Assembly (NCBI RefSeq): GCF_034190915.1
Contig: NW_026947496.1
Span: 26,692,001-26,756,000, forward strand
Direction of reading: 5' to 3'
Source: Cavia porcellus
Taxonomy: Eukaryota; Chordata; Mammalia; Rodentia; Caviidae
DNA length: 64,000 nucleotides
Numbering within the stretch: position 1 is the first letter of the stretch; every line of letters begins with the position of its first letter. Below the pieces are notes generated by a model. It did not search any database and was not told the DNA's origin. It was given only the letters and a program-made list of their open reading frames with translations. Below, one piece after another: positions 48,691 through 61,082 of this stretch. Both the position numbers and the translations under genes were made by a program.

Positions 48691-51600
48691 TGAACCCCAA
48701 ATTCACATTTAGTAATGCACGCAACATACTTCAATGTCTGGTTCTAAGCAGCAATCACATTTTCTTCACTCATGAAACAAGTAGACCTTGAGATTCAGCA
48801 AATAGTCTCTGTACCTGCTCTTTTCTGCAATGCAAGGGTTAGGAAAAAAAGATTACACAAACTGGTGACATGAATATATTTGACCATATCTTTAGGTCCC
48901 CGAGTTTTCCATTTGATTTGACAGTAAGTGAGGCTAGTTTAGAATAATAAGAAAAAATGCCAATGTAAATTAGTGGCTGTGCGACTAGCAGTAATTTTAA
49001 ACTCAGTATAACAAATTATATCAAAGTGTTGTCAAAATATTAATCAACAAAACTGTTATTGTTTCAGAAAGCATAGGAAATTAAGATAATAAAGTATACA
49101 AAGAACTGGAGATTTACTCCTTTTATGATAATTAAAACACACAATGCTTGATTTTTGCAATAGTTGATCTTCGTATACCTTGGTTCACTGTATGACGATA
49201 TCATAGTAAAGGAAAGTCACACAGCCTTTCCCACTGACCTCTTAACATCCTCCATCAGCTCAATGTCCCACAGTCTCAGTGTTTTCCACGAACTTGGTGT
49301 GTTTGTCTTTAGGTAACAGAAATTATTATTGTTAGTCTCAAGTCCTTCAATTATTGTTTTGAATACAGCTTTTGTCTCCTCTTCAACTAAAAAAATGTGT
49401 AATCCATCAAATTGAACTTTATATTTTCATTTTGTAACCTAAGAACATTTTCATTCATTCCATTTACTCCTAATTCATATGCCACGTCTGGTTCACTTAT
49501 TAAATGAGTAAAACCATCTCATTCCAAAAATCAGTTCTATACTGCTTTTCTAAAATCTAAAACCAAGTTCTCATGTCTTTTCTTTCTTTGACAGAGGCTG
49601 AAACAATCAGCCATCCAGTTAGAAATTCATATATATGGATGTTGTTGTTGTAACTTTTTCTCATCTCCCATAAGGTAATATAGAATGAACTCTATTAGAT
49701 TTATTTCTTGAATATCTACAGAAATCCCTTAAGTTTTGCTATTCTCGTTACTACTAGCCTAGTTCACATGTCACCCAGGATAGTGTGATAGCTTCCTCTG
49801 GGGCTTCTTAGTGCCATCTTTTATGGCTCCAGCCCACTGTAATGCACAATGGCAGCTCTTTCAAAATGTAACAGTGGACTGCATGTTTTATTCTTTTACG
49901 GTGATCATATGTCACGGTTTTCCTAGAGTGTCTATTATTCTGACATTGTGTCTAGGTTAAATTTTTTCATGATTCTTTCACTTATAATAAAAAGGCAGTA
50001 TTGATGTATACATTTTTTAAAAAGGAAGGGAAAATGAATATTCATTGACTACAATATCCACTTCATGATGTGTGGAATGTGTGGGAAGTAGACAAAATAT
50101 GCAATATACTCAGATAAACCCCATCTCTTTTTTCATCTTAATATAACATCCCTCCTTCACTGGAAAAGCATGAGGATTATCTGTTTGAAATTATACATCT
50201 AGGTGTAGGAGAAGTGTGAGCCTCCAAATGCCAATTGGCGCAATCAACATGGGACAACAAACTACAAATATTTCGAACACTGGGAAAGCTGAGCATTCCT
50301 GCCTAGAGGTTAGAAGAGTAATCTTTTCTCCACAGTTACATTTTATTTATTTGTCCATTGTCTTATGTCTATACTTATTTTATTACTGGTAAATAACTTT
50401 CATCAGCAATAAAACTGTACATTTAATGAAAGACTAAGCATGGCGTTAATATTCCTTAGAAGTTTCTAAAGACTGTGTAACTGCATAAAATTCTTTGTCA
50501 CTTTTTTCCATCTGTAATACCATATCACAGATAAAATGAAAACTCTAAAATCTGATAAAATGATCAATATCAAAATGAAACCCTAGTTGTTATCTTAAAA
50601 TAACTGAACCCAAACAGAATCCTTCATATCTGTATTTTGAGAAGTTATATTTATATTTTAAAGTATGAGTTTAGAACAAATGATTGTTTTTACATTTAAT
50701 TTCATTCATTTTAAATTTCAAATTGCCCTGTGAATAAAATTTTAAAAAAGAGTCAAATATCCTGGCATCATTAATAGATCTTCAAAGTCAATGCAATGAG
50801 ATCATACTTCAAGAAGATTATTGGAAACATTTATTACAATTTGATTTTTTATCTAAATTCTGTTTTTGAAGTAAAATAGTGAAAGCTTTATAAAAATGAA
50901 ACAGCAATATAACAATTTTACTGAAAAATTCAACACTGAAGATAACTTCTTCACGTGAATGATAATAGGAATACAAACTTAGGTGAAGCAGAACATTGCT
51001 TAAAATTTATGTAAGTGAGCTCTTAAGACATCAAAGTAAATATACTTGGATTAAGTAGTGTGTTATATTATAAATGACTGAATTATCCTCTACTCTACTT
51101 ACTGTGAGGTAAAAATTTGTTTTCTGAATCCTGAATTTGGGTTAACTTACAAATGTGACTTACAAATGTCATGGAGTTAACATTTTGTCCTTCTAAGATT
51201 AGTTTATAAGAAATTTTGTATCTTCTGCTTTGACCATTGAAGGTTATATGTGGAGAAGACAGAAACTATGTAAGGGTCAATGAAATAAACCTAAACTAGT
51301 CCAGATATTTTCCCCCACAGATTCCATGCTTAGTAGCCTTAGATACAGTATGAAAAAGAAGAGCAGGGCTCTAGTGAGAGCTAAATCCATTCAAGTCTTG
51401 CCAAACGTGTTCCTGCAGGTGAGATCCTGAGCAGGATGGAGAACGAAATGCATTGTTCTTTTACATCATGGGCAAATTCTTATCTATTCTCTTCTAATTT
51501 CTACCTATTTGTCAAAGAATGAACCTAGTATCTTCTGGAGCAAGTCAACTGACCCTACAGTGGTTATCAAGTGATGACTACTGTCATGTCCAGCTTGCTT

Positions 51601-52340
51601 TCTATATTTAATTCCTGTCATTAGATTACAAGTAAGAGGCTTTATCTTTTCCTTTTGTACATAGTTACTCATTCCAATCAATGCAGATTCTTATTTAAGT
51701 CAATAAAGATTAATTCCATAGAAAAATTATTTATTTTGTCACTCAGATTTTCTTAATTTGTCCCTGCAGGTTGATTACTGTGTCCTTTCATTCATCCTGT
51801 TTTATTTGACTGTTCCAATGCTTTGGTGCATAGAAAGAGGTTGCAAGGTCATCTACCTTTCCTTTCCTGCATATGAAGTTACATATTTTTTAAAGGAGTC
51901 TTGCTCTCAAATAGCGCTTAGAAATCAAATTCTGGGTGCTAGACGTACTCACATTTACTTGGGCATCTCTTCATTTGTCCATGTACTCAAACATACACAC
52001 TTACGCATGCCTGTCCCTTCCTATCTATTCATATTTTAAAAATGTGTTTATACCAACTTTTCCAGTTTTAATCTACTCTTTCTGGGGAATTCTGTAATCC
52101 TCTTAATTACTATGTTTATTAATAGTTTTAAACATAGTAGTGCTCTCATTATTCCCATTATATTTACTTACTTGCACAGTTTATATATTTGTTTAGGAAA
52201 AATCATTGACTCCCACAGGCTCCCTAGCCACCTCCTTCACGCACTGATTCATCCTCTCTGCCCCTCTTCTGTTACCTGACTTCCTCAATACCTGTGTCTC
52301 TAGGTTGGAAGGAAAGAGAACCAACTACTATTTGTATTCA
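48690..52340. other. noncoding stretch, nothing confidently identified
   Basis: A patch at about 49740-49960 ('gatagcttcctctggggctt', 'cagctctttcaaaatgtaac') recalls an unnamed ancient mammalian repeat ('aatagcctcctaactggtct...gtgatcttttaaaatgtaaat'). The 93-codon plus frame at 51758-52039 has no recognised domain. Confidence 0.45.
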
Positions 52341-52344
52341 GCGT

Positions 52345-52672
52345 CTTAGCTACTTTTGTATTCTTGTTAAGAGAAAACATCTGACACCCAAAATGAAGGA
52401 TAGAAAGGTTTATTTAGCTACAAAGCAGAGTGGAATGACTGAGGTTCAAAAGTTCATGGTGGCAGAAAACAGCAAAAGTAATAAGACCAAAAAGGGGAGG
52501 AACACAAAAGAAACTCCGTCGTTACACTGTATGCAAGCCTCATCTACTCGGGAGCAGCACTCACATCCATAATCCCCGCATTAGACTCATGAATCAGTCA
52601 CAAACTCTAGAAGCCCTTCCCAGAACTGAGTAAGGTTTCAGAGGGATATTCAGACACAAACCATAACACTAA
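52345..52672 (-). repeat. MST-like MaLR solo LTR, minus strand
   Basis: 'gtcttagctacttttgtatt', 'gaaaggtttatttagctaca', 'cactcacatccataatcccc' and 'gatattcagacacaaaccat' occur in the order of the 7.1-kb LTR, ending CATAACAC. The 92-codon plus frame at 52294-52572 is an antisense accident of the LTR. Confidence 0.75.
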
Positions 52673-53255
52673 GGAAACCATGAGTCAAATGAAAAGAAAT
52701 CACAGAGGAAATTATAAAATTCTAATATGAGAGTTTGAATGAAGAAAATAAAAGATAATACAGATATGAAATATCAAAACTTACAAAGCACATGTAAAAT
52801 ACAAAATCCAAGAAAATATAAATCAGACAAAAGCAATAATCATTTCAAATCCATTAGTTATAAAATACAACCTTGAGAGCAATTTTATAAAATACTGAAA
52901 TAATAAAGCTATAACAACATTAAATGATACTCTTGTAAGATTAAAGACAAAAGTAACTAAGAAACTGATACATTTATCTACTAATAATTATTGTGCATGT
53001 ATCATTTTTGGGTTAACATTGAAACACAAGATTTTGTTTTTAAATTATACTGTAAATCTTCAGGAATAATTCATATTCAAAAATAGCTTTTAATTAAGAT
53101 GATTTTATATATCTAGCCGTATAGTAAGATTAACTTTTCATTAGTCAATTGGGTTTTAAAGTGTATATGTACTGCTACTTATCATTAAAGCTCTTATATT
53201 TTCTTTGATCTAGATGAACAACAGTTAGGATAATATTTGAAAAATATTCTTCCAT

Positions 53256-53353
53256 GGGCTGGGGATTTAGCTCAGCGGCATAAGCGCCTGCCTTGAAAGC
53301 AGGTAGTCGTGAGTTCGATCCTTGGTCCCGATAAAAATGAAAAAGACAAAAAA
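53256..53353 (+). mobile_element. ID-type SINE, long-tail subfamily, with target duplication
   Basis: The body GGGCTGGGGATTTAGCTCAG has an intact A box and B box (GAGTTCGATCC). The tail CGATAAAAATGAAAAAGAC belongs to the subfamily of the copies at 3.3 and 59.8 kb. A perfect 13-bp duplication, AAAATATTCTTCC, flanks it at 53241-53253 and 53354-53366. The anticodon loop position reads TGA rather than TGC. Confidence 0.95.
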
Positions 53354-53429
53354 AAAATATTCTTCCTTCACTTCCATCATTCCCCTTTGATTTCTGAGCT
53401 TCAAACATTGACTTTCTTTACTTCTTTTA

Positions 53430-53790
53430 TGTCTCCTCCTTAGCAAATATTATTCCATTTTCAGGAATTGTTCCTCATTCTCGCAGTGGAGCCACTAGCT
53501 AGCTCCTACTCATCTTTTGAATCTTTACTAAATGTTCATTTCTGTGATCCACCATGGTTAGGTACATTCCCATTAGAAAATTGCTCAATAAGCATATATC
53601 GTTTCCTAACATTTAACACAGTTGGAATATTATATGTATTTGTGTGATTATACACCCCACATATCATAAAGGCAGTTGACTGTAGGCATAAAAAACTCTT
53701 GATAATTTTCTTTTCTTACCACTGGTATTAGCACAATATCACCTATTTAATAGACATTTTGTAAACATTTACTTGACAAATAAATAAATA
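53430..53790 (+). repeat. LINE-2 3' end, plus strand
   Basis: 'agctcctactcatcttttga', 'ttatatgtatttgtgtgatt', 'cataaaggcagttgactgta' and the final 'acaaataaataaataaat' follow the L2 3' end in order ('cctactcatctttcaaggc...gagggcagggactgtg...tgaatgaatgaa'). The SINE at 53.3 kb lies just upstream. Confidence 0.55.
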
Positions 53791-53794
53791 AATA

Positions 53795-56700
53795 GTATTG
53801 TACTCTAGCCTGCTCCTGCTTCTAGCCTTTATTTATTCAGGAAACCACACTGTTCTTTCTCCCAGGGCTCCTTTAACTCTTGAAGGCCTCACAGACATGG
53901 TGCAAAGTACTCTGAGCAGTCTTTTCCATGAATCAAATGAAATATGTTTTCTAAAAAGTAATTCATTAATAGTTTTTAAAAATGTTACATTCAACATTTT
54001 TGAGAAATTATATTGGTTATAGCAAAATATATGCTTTCTTTATGGCTATTTTTCTAAAACTTTATATATCAGATTTTAGGTCAAGGATACAATTTTACAG
54101 TATAATACTTCTTTCAGAAACTTGCCTGCTATATTTAATTCACTTTAAATTGATGAGGGGTGATCAAAATATGGATAGTTTTTAAATTTAAAATCTTATT
54201 ACATCAAAAGACATATTGCCATGAATCCCTGCCAAAATACTTACATTGAACACATTTATCTTATCATTCCCAGTAATGTGTCTTTACTGTAATAAAGATT
54301 TTTTAATTGAAACATCCACAAATTTTTGGATTACCTCTTGCATATGCTGCTCAAAGCACCTAAATGAGATGATGATGAAGACAGGTGTGCCAACTTAAAT
54401 TAAACTTTTGTTTTGTACTAAATATTTATTGCTAGAAATCTAACATTCTGTATGATGTGTTTGCAGGCTGGGTCCTTTGAGGAGCAGTTCCCGAGGTTAA
54501 GGTGTATATTTCTTGTCTGTGTGGGATTGCACTGGTGTCCTCTGGAGTCTTGGAAGGACAGGAAAAGAAAGCAATGAAAACTTAAGAGGAGGTGGATGAG
54601 ATCCAGGCCCAAAAGCCTCAGCCTGCTGCACTGCAAACCCTGGAGCTTGTCTGCCCCATCAAAGTTCCCTCACTTTAGACTTAATTGCTAGACTTTCATA
54701 CTTCCGACTGAGTACCAGTGTACATGGCTTCTGTCAATGACGTGACCTTAACTGAATCATCTTTAGCAGAAGCAGCCCTGGAAGGTGTTTACAACCAAAT
54801 GCCATCTTCTGACCATGCATCCACATTACAGTCTGCAAGTCTTTCCTTGAAGAAGATATGCATAATACATCTCCATGCACACCAGCAGCAACTTTTAAAA
54901 ATTATTATTCCTTGATTTTTCAAAGAAAAATTATTGTTACTTAATACAAACTGAGTCATAGAATCAAATAAGTAGAATGTATGTATCTCATTTAATAGCT
55001 GCAAAAACTCTATAGTCTACCAAATATTTAAGCTCCATTTAAAGCTAAGAAACCATGGATATACAACATTTCAATTTTTAAAAATGTTGCAAAAATAGAA
55101 TTGAAACCACAGGATTCTAGCTGCAAATACAGAACTTTTTAACCCTACATAGTATAGCTATTTTCCAAAAGAATGCAAAATAGAATGTAAGGCAATAGAT
55201 CATCCTGAGTATCCCAAAGTTATTTTTTGTTAAGTGCCCTTATTTACAATTAGAATTTAGCAAAGTGAACTGCACTTTAAGAAAAAGAAATTTTTCTCTA
55301 ATTACACTGTTAGATATATGAAGGTGACCGTTACAGTGATCCATGTTTAATGCCAAAGATAGGACAAATAGAAACAAATGCATAGAACCTCAAGTAAAAG
55401 AGAAAAATATAGGTTACATCTACATCTAAAAGAACAGTGTATAAAATCCATGATGTAGAAGGAAAAATTATGAAATAGTATTTTATATGTTTCTTCACCA
55501 AGTGATGCAGGACATGGGATGCCTGGTATAAAGAATATATAATCATAAAGCTGATTGTAAAGTTTAAATTGCAGTGAAATATCAAGTACAACACGTCCCC
55601 GTGGATGTTACAGGCATATGGAAATTATTGCCCCTATGGAATATTCTATAAAGACTCCAGCCAATATTTGTGTTATATACAATCAGAGTATAATATAATA
55701 TACTAGCGGTAATATAACATATGAATAATATAATATGATTAGAAAATAAAACAAAAACTTTGAGAAATATTTAGGTGTTACATTTTCACAGGATATTATA
55801 GCTGTACTAATACTAAATTTGTTGGAGTTAAGAACAGATGAAATATATGTATTAGGTATGCAAGATCAGAGAACAATTTGTGCTAATAATTCATTTCCAT
55901 TTTTGTATTCTTACAATAAATTATCATAAATATCTTACTAAACAGATATTGAAAATACTTTAACAAAATTTAATATCAGTGCAGTTCAACAACCACTAAA
56001 TGCTTTTATTTTACTTTAAGGGCTGTCTACTTCATCATAGTGGGCTTAGAAAGTTAGCTAAAGATTTTCCAATATGATAACTAATGTTTAAAATAGGGCA
56101 CATGTATCTAAAATGTTTTAAAATGTCATTAATTTCCAAATAAATTACTTCTAAGATATTTCTATACAGCCAGACTCAAACTTCATATTATTACATCCAC
56201 ATAGCTCAATTTGTGCACAATAGTAAAATAAGTAACACAATTATTTCAAAAAATTAAAAATAGAGGTTGAAATCGGTATAGATTTCAAAGGGACACATAA
56301 AACTACAGCCTGAGGGCACAAGTCTAAGTGTTTGTATCTCACTTATTCTGTCTCTAATTCTTACAAACATTGATCTCCTGAAAAGATTCACAGTGTTCCT
56401 AATGGATTCATCCTAATTATATTGAGATCAAAGTACCCAGTACTTAATGATACTTGAAAGCTACTTCTCCACCCAAGTGATGTAAACAAACATGTGGCAT
56501 TTATGTGTCCACCTCATACTTCCTTATGATATTTACTAAACCCATCATAAAAGCATTGCTTGGAGGGAGAGAGTGGAGAAAATATTTGGCCTGTCTTTTT
56601 TGTGCACATCCATCTTTACCCCTTCATGCATTTTGCAGTCATCCTGAATCATTTTCTGAGCTTCCTTTATGCTCCATCCGCACACGGAATGACTAACTTT

Positions 56701-59290
56701 CTCCTGTGCATGAGATCTATACCCCACAGTTCCAGGTATCACTCATATTCCTTCCAAATCTAGTTTGATTGAGAGGAGAGCAGGCAGTCTTTCTGGAACA
56801 CAACACTGATCACATCACTGCAGTATGACCCTTCCTGTGTAGTCACACACAGGGATGTCCTGTCCTTCCTGTTTCTTCCTGTATTTGAGTCCTGCATCAT
56901 AAGTTTCCAGAGGATATGTTTTTATGTAATTCACTTTGCATTATATTTAAATCTGTGACATGAAGTCTGTTTCTAATTCTGCCTCTGAATAGCAGAAAAT
57001 AAAGGGAAATTCTATGATCTCAATTTGGGCTGTTTTCTCAATAATACTTTTTTTTAAAAAAAAATAGGAATTCAATAGTGAGCTAAAGTATTTCTTTGAG
57101 TTCAGGAATATTGCACATGTAAATTTAGAATAAAATACCTAAGCTGTTCTGCTTTCCTGAGTTCACATTTCCCTTCCCTCTAATGCCAACCTGGATGTGA
57201 AAATACTGTATTCATATTTCTAAACACATCCCTAGATTATAATAGAAGAGATTTGTGGTTGACAAGACACTGCTGTTTGGATGAAGCTCTGTAGATATTC
57301 CTCCATGAGAATCTGCACAGCTGAGAGGGTGAACATTGAATTTCTACCTTAAAAAAAAAGCTTTCATGGAAGAGAGGATATCTTTGAGAACTTTAGAGGT
57401 AAGAATCTAGTAATCATGATTTCACTCAGGTGGTCTTATTTGTGCATTTTCTGTGCCCTAAATAATGTACAATCAAAAAACTAATTTATTAAATATTTAT
57501 TCTCATCCATATGTTCCAAGCAGAAGGAATCAAATTCTTCAACATTGATCAGAAATTTGAACAAAACTCCAAATTTTTCCACAAATTTTCTTTTGTATAA
57601 TTTGGGAACATCATTCTATAAAAAAGAAAGGAATAAAGAGAAATATAGAACTTAGATTTTTACAGCATCATCTAGCTATCAGTGCCCAAATCACAGACTG
57701 CTTTATTATTGAATAACTGTTTTATGTATATATATATTTTTTAAATCAGAGTAAGATCTTTGAATAGGAGACAGGTAAAGCCAGAATGAGGATACTTTGT
57801 TTTGCATCTTTTCTTTCTTCCTCATAAAACTTTTCTTCTAGTTTAAGTGGAAATAATTTCATATAATTAGATGGAAACAATTTTACTCCAAGGTACATTA
57901 ATTACAGTACTAAAAAATATAGACAAATAGTGAGTTTCAAGATCACAGTAAATAAAACCACAAGAACAGGTGCATGGATGGAGCTGGAAGCCTTAAAAAG
58001 TCTTTGCTGAGCTTTGCTATTTATTTCAAATGTGCACAGTGTGAAATTAATGAAGATACTCTTGATGGCCAAGATTTCTATTACTTTGAAATACTGTAAT
58101 GTAGGTAAGTACACAAGAGTGTGTTTAGAACACCATTACTAGAATCCACATCTTGTCTTTTCAGGAAGTAAATTCAGATTTATTTGCTTCATTAATGAGA
58201 AACCTAATCTCATTTAAGTTTGTATTAAGCACACTCTGATGATAAGGCATATAGAGCAGTTTTACTCCATTGTGGTTTAATTCCACTTCTTAAATGGAAG
58301 AATATTTAAAATGCAATTGTTCTAAAATTTCTTGGCAAACAGCTACCCAAGAATTGGCCTGATTTCTTCATCACTGCATGTAAGTAAGTTCTCAACTTTA
58401 TTAAGACTTCAGGCTCCTCATTGCCAAGAATAAAACCACTGTAAAAGCAAACAATAAGAGTTGGGTTTTTAAATAAGTTTAGGTTTACTTAGGCTGTTGA
58501 AAATTTGGTTTGGAAGAAATCAAACACTACTCCAGCTTTAAGAGAGAGGAATTGTGTCTGAATATTCTTTTTATGAGCTTTTCAATTGAATTATTGCCAT
58601 TGGACTAGAAAATCTACTTTCATAATTACTGTATTAACCATTACTTATCTGAACTAAACTTTACTAATTACCAAAGACGAAATTCAACTTTTTTCTACAG
58701 AGATTATTTGAGTTGATGAGTATAAGGTAAATTATAATTCTTAATGAATGAATGAATGAATTTTTGATGTTTGCCTATGTTCATGTAACAGAGAACTAAA
58801 CATTGTCTACCAATAAATAATGAAGTAGTTCCTAAATGAAATAAGCAGTGCATATCTTTGTTATACTTTATATACCCAATTCCACAGGATAGAAAATGCC
58901 CAGCATGCAGGGTTTCAATTTATAGATAGTGTTACATAAAATTAAATATGAAAGGAAAAGATTTCCTTTTCAGAATGAACATTTAGCTTAATGCTCACTC
59001 TGATTAAATCCAAAGATCACATAGCTGGATGATATTTGAGAAGTCACCTGTTGCTGTGCTCTTCAGAGATGGCATTCTTTCACACTTTATTTGGCTGCTG
59101 CTTCTTAGCTGTGTGAACTTCTCTATTTTTAAATCTTAAATAATCCCACAAGAAATTTTACACATTGTCCATCATTCTATATTCAATCTCAGAAAGCACC
59201 ACTTAAAATATGTTTATACTTTCACTTATTGTGTGTTTTACTTATTTTTTTCTTAATCTTGTAAAGACTTAGTTATTGCTACCAATCAAC
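53795..59290. other. noncoding stretch, nothing confidently identified
   Basis: No gene was recognised in this 5.5 kb. There are minor low-complexity patches: an A/T run at 57049-57063 and four AATG/TGAA units at about 58744-58760. A few old-repeat-like phrases occur near 56760-56930. Short frames here overlap on opposite strands and show no domain. Confidence 0.5.
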
Positions 59291-59423
59291 CAACACTTGG
59301 TGTCGGTGTCACTCCCGGCCGGCAGGAAGGACACACAACAAAGTCTGGCAGTGGACAACCTTTTCTTTTATTTTCCTTCTCCGTACAGCCTGCCCCGGGA
59401 ATCCTCCCGGCTGAAGCCTCTGT

Positions 59424-59580
59424 TGGTCCGCTCCCCGCGGCTCCTTGCGTGCTTCTCCCTACAGTCTGTCCCGAAGCCTCTACCGGTCCGCTCTCCGCGG
59501 CTCCTTGCGTGCTTCTCCCTACAGTCTGTCCCGAAGCCTCTACCGGTCCGCTCTCCGCGGCTCCTTGCGTGCTTCTTCTG
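59424..59580 (-). repeat. 60-bp tandem repeats in the LTR transcribed region (2.6 units)
   Basis: The unit runs from GGTCCGCTC to CCTCTACC and is nearly perfect. There are three starts here (about 59425, 59486 and 59546), against two in the other LTR (about 62367 and 62427). In sense orientation it lies between the TATA box and AATAAA, thus inside R by position. Repeats in this part of R are also known in IAP LTRs. Confidence 0.9.
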
Positions 59581-59707
59581 CTTCTTTTGCTTCTTCTTTC
59601 GTGGCGGGAGAGGCACTCACTTTTATAGGGTTACAGTGGCCAATCAGTTCAAAGCGCGCGATGCGGGCTGATTGGCTAACATCAGTTGTTGCTAGGCAGA
59701 CTATCTT

Positions 59708-59824
59708 TTTTTTTTTTTTTTTTTTTTTTTTTGTCTTTTTCGTTTTTATCGGTACCAGGGATCGAACTCACGACCGCCTGCTTGTAAGGCAGGCGCTTAT
59801 GCCACTGAGCTAAATCCTCAGCCC
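59708..59824 (-). mobile_element. ID-type SINE inserted in the 3' LTR, long-tail subfamily
   Basis: On the minus strand it reads GGGGCTGAGGATTTAGCTCA, with an A box, a B box (GAGTTCGATCC), GATAAAAACGAAAAAGAC and a poly(A) tail of about 25. A perfect 16-bp duplication, CTAGGCAGACTATCTT, flanks it (59692-59707 and 59825-59840). The other LTR has a single copy of that 16-mer at the same place, so the insertion is younger than the provirus. Confidence 0.98.
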
Positions 59825-60015
59825 CTAGGCAGACTATCTTACAGGGCGGGTTGTGAAGCAGGAGATCTTACAGGGCGGGTTGTTTACCAAGCAGGAAGTA
59901 AGCGCCATCTTAGCACACTCGATGGGAGGGGTAATCTAGCTCAGGCTTTGCTCTTTCCTACAGGCCTCACGTCCGCCAAGTAAGGCGACCGGGCTCGGGG
60001 CTGCGGCTCCCAACA

Positions 60016-60029
60016 TCTCCCCCTTTTTT
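60016..60029 (-). other. polypurine tract
   Basis: The minus strand reads AAAAAAGGGGGAGA directly before the 3' LTR start TGTTGG. It is the usual plus-strand primer of retroviruses. Confidence 0.92.
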
Positions 60030-60509
60030 ATTTTTTATGAATGTGCGCATCGTAGCCCTTCCTGGACTGGGTGCAGAGGCTTATGCCCTATGCGTAGGCC
60101 CACCATAGGTCCTTGGCTTAGACCCTGGTCGGCCGTCCCATGGTCTGCCAAGGCCCTGAGGCCCTCGTCCTTTTTCTAGGGCCAGGCACAAACTGGACGG
60201 AACCTGGATGCACACAAGCTTGCACTCATTTCCTCTCCGTAAAGAAATCCCCTCAGAGAGAAATTTAGACCTGGGCAGCATCTAACAGTCCAGCGGCTTA
60301 CGTGCAGGATGGGGTAGGGCCTGGCTTAGGTTGAGTCGCACCGAGGGAGTACGCTCTTACCCGTCATTGACTCTCCTACCCAGCTATGTCATAATTTTTT
60401 AGAGGAGGAGTGTGGGAAGCTCACCGCCCCTAGACTTGGTCGTAGGCTAGGCGAGCGAGCCATGCATATGCCTGAGGATCTTTTTGTCCATTTTGGGCTA
60501 CCGCTATTT
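60030..60509 (-). other. proviral 3' region without env
   Basis: About 480 bp between the integrase stop and the polypurine tract. The only frame is 66 codons (60081-60281) and shows no envelope feature that I can see. It may be a leftover of the env/3' region after deletion. Confidence 0.6.
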
Positions 60510-61079
60510 CTATTCATCTTGTTGGTTGGTCTGTGATGGATCTCCGGTAGGGCAGGTCTGATCTTCAGTCGAGGGCTTTGTTGCCCGTGTCAGTCTCTCC
60601 GGTACCCACAGTGGTTCTCGTCCCGATTCCTGCAGAAAAACACAAACCGCGCCTCGGTTCCAGCTGATTACCGGATCCGGGCCCATCCATTGTCCTGTTA
60701 GGACATCTTTCCATTTAACCCACCCTTTATGGTTGGGGGAAGGGTTGCAGTGCTCCATAGCTGGGGAGCAATTATCATTATTTAAATTTAAAAAATTGTG
60801 TGTGAATAGTGCCATGGATAATCGTGCCTTTGGGGCCAGGCCTTGGCCTACTCCCCCTTTTTGTTTTTGTAAAATTTCTTTGAGGCTTCTATGAGCCCTC
60901 TCAATGATTCCTTGACCTTGGGGATTGTATGGGATACCATGTTTTAATTGAACCTCCATCATTTTGCAGAACTCATTGAAGGCTTTGCCTATATAGGCTG
61001 GTCCATTATCAGTTTTTAATATTTTTGGTTTGCCCCATGCGGCCCAAGCCGCCAGGCAATGATTGATCACATTAGACAC
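60510..61079 (-). pseudogene. retroviral integrase remnant (end of core and C-terminal domain)
   Basis: Integrase joins viral DNA to the host chromosome. The frame holds the second and third catalytic residues: Asp24 in TDNGPAY and Glu60 in GIIERAH, with the standard 35 residues between them. The HHCC zinc domain and the first Asp are missing, so the enzyme cannot work. Residues about 119-168 (GWVKWKDVLTGQWMGPDPV; WVPERLTR) fit the DNA-binding C-terminal domain. The frame opens with GTG, two codons after the gag stop, and is in the same phase as gag. It has no initiation codon of its own and is open to its natural-looking end. Confidence 0.88.
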
Positions 61080-61082
61080 TTT

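Larger units (their letters stand above)
59301..60015 (-). repeat. 3' LTR of the provirus, carrying a SINE and an extra 60-bp repeat
   Basis: Same LTR as 62243-62764 but 715 bp long. The excess of 193 bp is exactly explained by the ID SINE with its second target copy (133 bp) and one additional 60-bp unit (three instead of two). AATAAA is at 59367-59372. The Arg/Ser/Leu-rich frames at 59276-59813 result from the 60-bp array and are not genes. Confidence 0.96.

Noticed and set aside
59276..59813. Long overlapping Arg/Ser/Leu-rich frames on both strands in the 3' LTR
   Set aside because: They are created by the 60-bp tandem repeats and GC-rich LTR sequence, and partly by the SINE. The same frames recur in the other LTR at 62094-62605.
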